Assembly (NCBI GenBank): GCA_902525595.1
Contig: CABZHO010000010.1
Span: 1 to 32,093 of the forward strand
Source of the DNA: an uncultured Pelagibacteraceae bacterium
GTDB taxonomy: Bacteria; Pseudomonadota; Alphaproteobacteria; Pelagibacterales; AG-422-B15
Direction of reading: 5' to 3'
Length of the DNA stretch: 32,093 nt
Made by a program: the position numbers and the translations under genes. Below, in pieces: positions 25,322 through 32,093 of the stretch. Position 1 is the stretch's first letter, and each line of letters starts with the position of its first letter. The notes beneath the pieces were generated by a model, which did not search any database, was not told the origin of the DNA, and saw only the letters and a list, made by a program, of their open reading frames with translations.

Positions 25322-25413
25322 CACTTTACGGAAGAGCACTCTAATTTTAAGCATCCACTTTTGTAATTGCTCGTTAGTCTTCTTTTGGGGTGTAATTTAA
25401 GGTATATTAAATT

Positions 25414-26727
25414 ATGAAAAAAATTCTTTTTATTCTCATTTTTTCAATTTTTTTTACAAACCTAAATGCAACAGATTTATTTGAGTCAATATCAAATTCA
25501 CCAAACATATCGCAATCAGAAATAAAACAGAAAATAGACATGTCTAAAGTAACGAAGTACAAAAATAATCATAATATTCCTTTTAGAGCAAACCCAAACT
25601 TATCTACTTTACAATACTATTTTCATAGAGATTTATTCAGGCACATGCCATCAAAACTTGATAGATACTTTGTTGAACCATCAGAAACTCCGTATGAGTT
25701 TGAATTTGATATTGTTGAGGATAAGTCGGTCAAAAAACAGTTAAGAACAAAAGGGATACTCAGTTACTTATATTTTGAAGATGATAAAGTTATTATCGAT
25801 GAAGTTTCTCCAAACGATCGATTAGGGCAATTGTTCGATGATGAAACGAAATTTAGATCAAACTCTATGGGAAAATCTCTTCCTTCATACATTTTAGGTC
25901 ACGCAATCTGTGATGGTTATATTGAAAGTGTTGATGCTACAATTAGTGATTGGAAAATAGTTGAAAACCATCTCTATCAAAATCATAAACTCATTGATCT
26001 TTTAAATATGACATCTGGAGATCAAAAATATGCTTACGATAGTCATACTTTAAAAGGTCAAGAGTGGAATAATCAACCTTGGGCTAACAGTAATCTTGAT
26101 ACTCATAATGTTTATCTGTCTTTATTTAATTGGTTTCGAGATAAAGAACCTTCAGAGGATAAGTATTATAATTATAATGTCTTGAACACTCAACTAATCT
26201 TTAATTATATATTATTTAAAACTGGTGATGAAAATTTTCAAAAATTATTAAATAAAGTTTTTAAAGAAAAAGCAGGGATAAAAAATATAGTTTATTTCTA
26301 TAAATTAGATGGTCTAAGCAAAGCAGGAAACGCTCATAATATGTTTTATGCAACAAGATATGATTATCTCAGAATTGCAAAAGCAATTATGGATGATTAC
26401 CGGAATGAAACATGCGTTGGAAAATATTTGAGAGAAATTTATGACAGAAGAGTTTTAAAAGAAGTAAATCCTCATGGAAGCAGGGGGGAACCTCACTTTA
26501 ATCGAACTAAATACTATGGTGGTCAATTTCATATTGGTTATCCAGGTTTGGAAGAGAAAGTCGTATTTGTAATGGGTGGATATGGAGGGAAAGCAATACT
26601 AATTGATGTTGAAGATTCAAGAATCGTTGTAGTTAATTCTATTCATTATAATCATGATCGTTTTAAATATGATCATAAAAAACTTTTAATTAATCCAATC
26701 AAACACGGAAAAGAAAGTTTCAAATAG
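25414..26727 (+). CDS. Secreted serine hydrolase, beta-lactamase/NylB-like fold, paralog 1
   Basis: Signal peptide MKKILFILIFSIFFTNLNA; SMGK (SxxK), LLNMTSGD, YNYNVLNTQL, GGYGGKAILIDVEDSRIVVV. Confidence 0.8.
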   Translation: MKKILFILIFSIFFTNLNATDLFESISNSPNISQSEIKQKIDMSKVTKYKNNHNIPFRANPNLSTLQYYFHRDLFRHMPSKLDRYFVEPSETPYEFEFDIVEDKSVKKQLRTKGILSYLYFEDDKVIIDEVSPNDRLGQLFDDETKFRSNSMGKSLPSYILGHAICDGYIESVDATISDWKIVENHLYQNHKLIDLLNMTSGDQKYAYDSHTLKGQEWNNQPWANSNLDTHNVYLSLFNWFRDKEPSEDKYYNYNVLNTQLIFNYILFKTGDENFQKLLNKVFKEKAGIKNIVYFYKLDGLSKAGNAHNMFYATRYDYLRIAKAIMDDYRNETCVGKYLREIYDRRVLKEVNPHGSRGEPHFNRTKYYGGQFHIGYPGLEEKVVFVMGGYGGKAILIDVEDSRIVVVNSIHYNHDRFKYDHKKLLINPIKHGKESFK

Positions 26728-26730
26728 TAC

Positions 26731-26754
26731 ATGAAGTGGGAGACTTCTGTTGCC
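26731..26754 (-). pseudogene. Remnant of ssrA coding-piece 3' end (exact 24 nt; hairpin-forming)
   Basis: atgaagtgggagacttctgttgcc identical to 28205-28228 within the intact ssrA. Confidence 0.85.
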
Positions 26755-26820
26755 TGTCTCCAAGCAATATTTAACAGTATATCTTAAATTTTAGCAACCT
26801 TCGTAGTTGCCTTCGTAGTT

Positions 26821-28245
26821 TTGAGCATCCAGTTTCGTGATTGCTCGTGATTTGATTTCTTTTGGGGTGTGATTTAAAGTATGTTTAAGCATGAAAAAAA
26901 TTCTTTTTATTCTGATATTTTCAATTTTTTTAACCAACCTAAATGCTACAGAGTCAGTTAAATCAATATCAAATTCACCAAATATATCGAAAGAAGCAGT
27001 GCTGCAGAAAATAGACATGTCTAAAGTTAAGAAGTACAAAAGTTTTCATATTCCTTTTAAAGCAAACCCAAACTTATCTACTCTACAATACTATTTCCAG
27101 AGAGATTTATTCAAAGCAAAATCCTCAAAATTAAACAGATACTTTGTTGAACCATCAGAAACTCCGTATGAGTTTGAATTTGATATTGTTGAGGATAAGT
27201 CGGTCAAAAAACAGTTAAGAACAAAAGGAATACTGAGTTATTTATATTTTGAAGATGATAAAATTATTATAGATGAAGTCTCGCCAAATGATCGTTTAGG
27301 ACAATTGTTTGATGATGAGACTAAATTTAGATCAAACTCTATGGGAAAATCTCTTCCCTCATACATTTTAGGTCACGCTATCTGTGATGGTTATATTGAT
27401 GGAGTGGACTCAACAATTAGTGATTGGAGAATAGTTAAGAATACTCTTTATGAAAATCATAAACTAATTGATCTTTTAAATATGACATCTGGAGATCAAA
27501 AATATGCTTACAATAGTCACACTTTAAAAGGTCAAGAGTTCAATAATCAACCTCAAGCAAACAGTGATCTTGATGATCACAATGTAAATAGAACTTTACA
27601 TAGATGGTTTCGAAGTAAAGAACCATCTGCAAATAGATATTACAATTATAATGTAATGAATACTCAATTAATCTTAAATTATGTTTTATTTAAAACTGGA
27701 GGAGAAAATTTTCAAAAATTATTAGATAAAGTATTTAAAGAAAAAGCAAAAATAGAAGACATAGTTTATTTTTACAAAAATGAAGGTCCTGTGAGTTCAG
27801 GAAATGCTCATAATATGTTTTATGCAACAAGATATGACTATCTTAGAATTGCAAAAGCAATTATGGATGATTATCAGAATGAAACATGTGTTGGAGGATA
27901 CCTCAAAGAAATTTATGATAGAAAAGTTCTCAAAAGTGTGAATCATAATGGAAATAGGGGGGAACCTCACTTTAATCGAACTAAATATTATGGCGGTCAA
28001 TTTCATATTGGTTATCCAGGTTTAGAAGAGAAAGTCGTATTTGCAATGGGTGGGTATGGTGGAAAAGCAATTTTAATTGATGTTGAAGATTCAAGAATAG
28101 TTGTAGTTAATTCTATTCATTATGATCATGATCGATTTAAATATGATGAAAGAAAACTTTTAATTAATCCTATTAAAAAGGGAAAAAAAAGTTTCAAATA
28201 GTGAATGAAGTGGGAGACTTCTGTTGCCCGGTGCCTCCCGAACCG
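26821..28245 (+). repeat. Tandem duplication unit, copy 2
   Basis: See copy 1; includes a 92-nt identical block 27137-27228 = 25663-25754. Confidence 0.88.
26891..28201 (+). CDS. Secreted serine hydrolase, beta-lactamase/NylB-like fold, paralog 2
   Basis: Same motifs as paralog 1 (signal peptide, SMGK, LLNMTSGD, YNYNVMNTQL, GGYGGKAILIDV). Confidence 0.8.
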   Translation: MKKILFILIFSIFLTNLNATESVKSISNSPNISKEAVLQKIDMSKVKKYKSFHIPFKANPNLSTLQYYFQRDLFKAKSSKLNRYFVEPSETPYEFEFDIVEDKSVKKQLRTKGILSYLYFEDDKIIIDEVSPNDRLGQLFDDETKFRSNSMGKSLPSYILGHAICDGYIDGVDSTISDWRIVKNTLYENHKLIDLLNMTSGDQKYAYNSHTLKGQEFNNQPQANSDLDDHNVNRTLHRWFRSKEPSANRYYNYNVMNTQLILNYVLFKTGGENFQKLLDKVFKEKAKIEDIVYFYKNEGPVSSGNAHNMFYATRYDYLRIAKAIMDDYQNETCVGGYLKEIYDRKVLKSVNHNGNRGEPHFNRTKYYGGQFHIGYPGLEEKVVFAMGGYGGKAILIDVEDSRIVVVNSIHYDHDRFKYDERKLLINPIKKGKKSFK

Positions 28246-28466
28246 CGCTAGCTTAAGTAAACTTAAGCAGCGAGTGCTACTTTATTGTTAGCATTTATAA
28301 AATTAGCCCGATAACGGCGGTACAATACCGAAAGAAAAACTTACCTTTAAACATTCGTCGATCCTATATCACCCCCTAAATTATGGTGGAGGTGCCGGGT
28401 ACCGCCCCCGGGTCCGTAATGGGTATTACGTAAGCCGTTTATCTTTATAGCTAGGATATCCCCAGC
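28205..28466 (-). ncRNA. ssrA: Circularly permuted two-piece tmRNA (alphaproteobacterial type): acceptor piece about 28466-28384, spacer 28383-28377, coding piece 28376-about 28205
   Basis: Minus strand: ...GGACCCGGGGGCGGTACCCGGCACCTCCACCA-TAATTTA-GGGGGTGATATAGGATCGACG...; acceptor stem GGGGGTG/CACCTCC with G3:U70; tag frame GCT AAC AAT AAA GTA GCA CTC GCT GCT TAA (28292-28263) = ANNKVALAA; stem-loop GCTTAAGTTTACTTAAGC over the tag stop; CACCGGGCAACAGAAGTCTCCC at the coding-piece 3' end. Confidence 0.93.
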
Positions 28467-28483
28467 AATTTGAATATAGTTTG

Positions 28484-28518
28484 ATATTGAGACTTTTTAA
28501 AGACAGTATTCTCAATAT
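28484..28518. promoter_or_regulatory. 9-bp perfect inverted repeat between divergent ssrA and thyX
   Basis: ATATTGAGA (28484-28492) - 17 nt - TCTCAATAT (28510-28518). Confidence 0.45.
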
Positions 28519-28547
28519 ATTATGTGAATATTATTTGATTCAAAAAA

Positions 28548-29483
28548 ATGCCAGTAAATAAAGAACAATTAGCAGAAATAGAAGCACTTCGATCCGAAAG
28601 ATCAGAAACTGCTCGAGTTACAGCCCCTGAATTAGAAGCTGTTTTATATAAACCCATTGAAGTCCTTGATCATGGCTTCGTTAGAGTTATTGATTATATG
28701 GGTGATGATAGTTCGATTGTTCAATCTGCGAGAGTTTCATACGGCAAAGGAACTAAAAAGATTTCAAACGATAAAGGGTTAATTAAATATTTAATGAGAC
28801 ACCGGCACTCCACGCCTTTTGAAATGTGTGAGATAAAGTTTCATATCAAGCTTCCAATCTTTATTGCTCGGCAGTGGATACGGCATAGAACAGCCAATGT
28901 AAATGAATATTCTGCAAGATATTCAATTCTAGATAAAGAATTTTATATTCCGTCTGCTGAAAATCTCGCAGCGCAATCAAATATAAATAATCAGGGAAGA
29001 GGAGATGCATTAACAGATGACGAAGCATCAAATGTTATTCAAATTTTAAAAAAAGATGCTGAGCAAACATATTCGAATTACGAAACTTTACTAAATGAAA
29101 ATTCAGGTGGAAATATTATTGATGAAAGTAAATCTGGCATCGCAAGAGAGCTAGCTCGAATGAATCTTACCTTAAATACTTATACTCAGTGGTATTGGAA
29201 AATAGATTTGAATAACCTTCTTCACTTTCTTGCTCTTAGAGCAGATGATCATGCGCAATATGAGATACGCGTATATGCAGATATCATGTTGGATATTGTA
29301 AAAAGGTGGGTACCTCTAACTTATGCGGCATTTGAAGATTATAGAATTGGTGGCACAGAACTCTCTGCAAAAGAAATTACGCTGATGAAAAAACTTCTTA
29401 AGGGTGAAAAAGTATCTTATGAAGAAGAGGGGTTATCAAAAAGGGAATGGAGCGAATTACAGAAAAAATTTGATATTAATTAG
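28548..29483 (+). CDS. thyX: Flavin-dependent thymidylate synthase ThyX
   Basis: [29 protein letters not shown] (ThyX signature), [31 protein letters not shown]. Confidence 0.96.
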   Translation: MPVNKEQLAEIEALRSERSETARVTAPELEAVLYKPIEVLDHGFVRVIDYMGDDSSIVQSARVSYGKGTKKISNDKGLIKYLMRHRHSTPFEMCEIKFHIKLPIFIARQWIRHRTANVNEYSARYSILDKEFYIPSAENLAAQSNINNQGRGDALTDDEASNVIQILKKDAEQTYSNYETLLNENSGGNIIDESKSGIARELARMNLTLNTYTQWYWKIDLNNLLHFLALRADDHAQYEIRVYADIMLDIVKRWVPLTYAAFEDYRIGGTELSAKEITLMKKLLKGEKVSYEEEGLSKREWSELQKKFDIN

Positions 29484-30561
29484 TTTTTGCTAATTGTTCC
29501 AACTTCAACTTTTTCATAAGTATTTCAGCCAAATCTAAAAATATCTGACTTACTTTGTGATCGGGGACTAATTCTGTAAGAGGATGCCCCTTGTCACATT
29601 GATCCATCAATAACGGATCGTGAGGTAGATTCGCCAAAACTTCATAGTCATATTTTTCTGAGACATCTTTTGTTTTGCTTTCGCCATAAAGTTTATATTC
29701 TTTCCCAGTGTCTGGAGCGAGAAAGTAGCTCATGTTTTCAATTATACCTAAAATTGGAACTTGAGTTTTTTCAAACATTTTTAGTCCTCTTACAACGTCA
29801 ATTAAAGCGATATCTTGAGGTGTCGTTACAATTAAGCTTCCCGAAATTTTTATTTTTTGAATTAATGATAGTTGAACGTCACCTGTGCCTGGTGGAAGAT
29901 CGATTACCATTATATCAGCTTTGCCCCAATTAACTTTCTCAATCATTTCATTGATTGCTTTCATTACCATAAGACCTCTCCAAATTATTGGATTTTCATC
30001 GTTTACCATATAACCCATTGACATAGTTGATAGCCCATATCGGTCAATGGTCTCAATTTTTTTACCATCTGATAATGGCTTTTCTTGAACTCCAATCATT
30101 TTTGGTATTGATGGTCCGTAAATATCAGCATCGAGCAAACACGTTTTGTATCCAAGTTGTTTAAATGCGCATGCGAGATTAACCGCAATAGTTGATTTTC
30201 CAACACCACCTTTACCGGATGCTACCGCTAAAATATATTTAATCTCGTTAGTTCCAACATTATGGGTTTTTTCGATTGGCCTATTTTTTTGATCCTGAGT
30301 TGAATCATTTTGGCGATGATGAGTTGTAATAATATTAACTTTAGTAACTCCCGGTATTTCATTAAGAGTATTTTTTGCGTCATTAATAATTTTTTCATTT
30401 TTGCGCTGATCTAAATCTTTAAACTCAAGAATACAGTCAATTTGACCTTCGTTAGCCGTAATATTCTTAACCATTCCAAGAGAAACAATATTCTGGCCAA
30501 ATTCTTCACTCATAACTTGTCCTAATAGGTGTAATGCTTTGTTTTCGAGAGTTTCTGCCAT
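29476..30561 (-). CDS. mrp: Mrp/NBP35-family iron-sulfur carrier ATPase (ApbC)
   Basis: [49 protein letters not shown]-terminal MIP18-like domain; start likely MAETLENK at 30561, not 30603. Confidence 0.94.
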   Translation of the reverse strand: MAETLENKALHLLGQVMSEEFGQNIVSLGMVKNITANEGQIDCILEFKDLDQRKNEKIINDAKNTLNEIPGVTKVNIITTHHRQNDSTQDQKNRPIEKTHNVGTNEIKYILAVASGKGGVGKSTIAVNLACAFKQLGYKTCLLDADIYGPSIPKMIGVQEKPLSDGKKIETIDRYGLSTMSMGYMVNDENPIIWRGLMVMKAINEMIEKVNWGKADIMVIDLPPGTGDVQLSLIQKIKISGSLIVTTPQDIALIDVVRGLKMFEKTQVPILGIIENMSYFLAPDTGKEYKLYGESKTKDVSEKYDYEVLANLPHDPLLMDQCDKGHPLTELVPDHKVSQIFLDLAEILMKKLKLEQLAKTN

Positions 30562-30670
30562 TTTTTTGAGCTTGTATTCTATGTAATAATGCCAATATAA
30601 CACATGTATATTGGTAATTAATTGCTTTTAACTTATTTTATCATATATAAATTAAAATTCTAAAATATTT

Positions 30671-31747
30671 ATGTCTTGGTCCGATAATAATAACAATAAT
30701 GATCCATGGGGTTCTCCTGGTAATGGTAGTGGTCGACGCGGCTCAGGACCTAATATGGATGACGTAATTAGAAACGCCCAAAATCGTTTTAAAGGGATGA
30801 TGCCAGGTTCTTTTTTTGGAAGACTTGGTCCACTCGTCATTATTGGTATATTGATTCTAATTTGGCTTGCTAGTGGTTTTTATAGAGTCCTTCCAGACGA
30901 GCAGGGTGTCGTTCTTCAATTTGGAAAGTATACTAAGACTACTCAACCAGGATTAAATTACCACTTACCATTTCCGATAGAGAGAGTTTTCACTCCTAAA
31001 GTTACTAAAATAAATCGAATAGATGTAGGTTACAGACAAAGTCCTGACTCAAGAGTCACAGCTATTAGAGATGTTGAAGAAGAAAGCTTAATGCTCACAG
31101 GCGATGAAAACATTGTTGACATCGATTTTTCTATATTCTGGCTAATTAATGATGCGGGTAAGTTTCTTTTTAATGTGCAGTCACCAGAGCTTACAGTCAA
31201 GAATGCAGCAGAAACCTCAATGCGTGAGTCCATAGGCCAAGGCGGAATCCAATCAATTTTAACTGAAGGAAGAACAGAAATTGAGGATAAAACCAGAGTA
31301 CTTATTCAGGAAATTCTTGACAGCTATGAAACGGGTATAACAATTACTCAAGTTCAAACTCAAAAAGCTGATCCACCAGCTCAAGTGATTGATGCGTTCA
31401 GAGACGTGCAAGCAGCGAGGGCAGATATGGAAAGACAAAGAAATGAGGCCGAGGCTTATGCTAATGATATTATTCCAAGAGCTAGAGGTGAAGCAGAACA
31501 AATATTACAGTCAGCAGAAGGTTATCGTCAGAAAGTTATAGCAGACTCTGAAGGTAAAGCTGCAAGGTTCCTATCAATTCAAAGTGAGTATGCTAAAGCA
31601 CCTGCAGTTACAAAAAAGAGAATTTTTTACGAAACAATGGAAGATGTATTTTCTGATATGGATAAAGTAATAATAGATAAAGCTGGCGGAGACTCGGTTG
31701 TACCTTACTTACCGTTACCAGAATTAAGTAAGAAAGGTCAAAATTAA
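30671..31747 (+). CDS. hflK: FtsH protease modulator HflK (SPFH/band 7)
   Basis: Gly-rich N-terminus, single TM, VLPDEQGVVLQFGKYTKTTQPGLNYHLPFPIE, EAEAYANDIIPRARGEAEQILQ. Confidence 0.95.
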   Translation: MSWSDNNNNNDPWGSPGNGSGRRGSGPNMDDVIRNAQNRFKGMMPGSFFGRLGPLVIIGILILIWLASGFYRVLPDEQGVVLQFGKYTKTTQPGLNYHLPFPIERVFTPKVTKINRIDVGYRQSPDSRVTAIRDVEEESLMLTGDENIVDIDFSIFWLINDAGKFLFNVQSPELTVKNAAETSMRESIGQGGIQSILTEGRTEIEDKTRVLIQEILDSYETGITITQVQTQKADPPAQVIDAFRDVQAARADMERQRNEAEAYANDIIPRARGEAEQILQSAEGYRQKVIADSEGKAARFLSIQSEYAKAPAVTKKRIFYETMEDVFSDMDKVIIDKAGGDSVVPYLPLPELSKKGQN

Positions 31748-31748
31748 T

Positions 31749-32093
31749 ATGAGTATGGGAAGACTGTCCTTGTTAATTGTTGGCCTAATAGCAATTGTGG
31801 GCTATTTTACGTTATTTACAGTTATTGAGATTAAAAATGCAATTGTGCTTCAGTTTGGTGATCCAAAAAGGGTTATCACTGAGCCTGGTTTAAACTTTAA
31901 AATACCTTTTATACAAAATGTTGTATTTATTGATAACAGAATTCTAGATATCGATGCTCCTGCTGCTGAGGTCATTGCATCTGACCAAAAAAGACTTATT
32001 GTTGATGCTTATGTAAAATTCAAAATTGTTGATGTCTTGGAGTTTTATAAGGCTTTTGGTAACGAAAATGTTGCTAGATCTAGAATTTCTGCT
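31749..32093 (+). CDS. hflC: FtsH protease modulator HflC, 5' part (runs off window)
   Basis: ATG at 31749: MSMGRLSLLIVGLIAIVGYFTLFTVIEIKNAIVLQFGDPKRVITEPGLNFKIPFIQNVVFIDNRILDIDAPAAEVIASDQKRLIVDAYVKFKI. Confidence 0.93.
   Translation, partial: MSMGRLSLLIVGLIAIVGYFTLFTVIEIKNAIVLQFGDPKRVITEPGLNFKIPFIQNVVFIDNRILDIDAPAAEVIASDQKRLIVDAYVKFKIVDVLEFYKAFGNENVARSRISA

Larger units (their letters stand above)
25350..26760 (+). repeat. Tandem duplication unit, copy 1 (upstream region + hydrolase gene + ssrA 3'-end remnant)
   Basis: Homologous throughout to about 26821-28245 (shared gcatccaNttt...tcttttggggtgtRatttaaRgtat upstream, gene body, and exact 24-nt atgaagtgggagacttctgttgcc downstream). Confidence 0.88.

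Noticed and set aside
26791-27039. Minus-strand 82-aa ORF ending ...QNYEGNYEGC
   Set aside because: Antisense to the paralog 2 start and its conserved upstream region; the YEG repeat comes from an 11-nt direct repeat (ccttcgtagtt at 26798 and 26810); the copy 1 equivalent does not maintain the frame.
25350-28250. Small mobile element or integron-like cassette bounded by the 24-nt repeats
   Set aside because: No integrase/transposase or terminal inverted repeats, and homology covers upstream region, gene body and downstream region, so tandem duplication is simpler.
28246-28547. tRNA gene or riboswitch in the GC-rich patch before thyX
   Set aside because: The CCA-ending T-arm and tag frame fit a permuted tmRNA on the minus strand; no complete tRNA cloverleaf with anticodon.

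Overview
AT-rich alphaproteobacterial (streamlined, marine-type) chromosome segment. The first half is an almost uninterrupted, overlapping division and cell-wall (dcw) operon: the ftsZ 3' end, then rsmH-ftsL-ftsI-murE-murF-mraY-murD-ftsW-murG-murC-murB-ddl-ftsQ-ftsA, followed by lpxC-bamD-ligA. A minus-strand block follows (M24 aminopeptidase P, UvrD/PcrA helicase, RHH protein, fumC). Next are two tandem paralogs of a secreted serine beta-lactamase-fold hydrolase, thyX, mrp (minus), hflK and the 5' part of hflC. The ORF track misses three things: (1) bases 2-148 encode a peptide ending LLEIPSFLRRQNK, the FtsZ C-terminal motif, so ftsZ appears to sit at the head of the dcw operon and is absent between ftsA and lpxC; (2) a circularly permuted two-piece tmRNA gene (ssrA) lies on the minus strand at about 28205-28466, with a 7-nt spacer and a predicted tag ANNKVALAA; (3) an exact 24-nt copy of the ssrA coding-piece 3' end lies after the first hydrolase paralog, marking the footprint of a segmental tandem duplication that broke inside ssrA. 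I found no CRISPR array, transposase, integrase, phage module or defence system. All calls come from reading the sequence; no searches were run.
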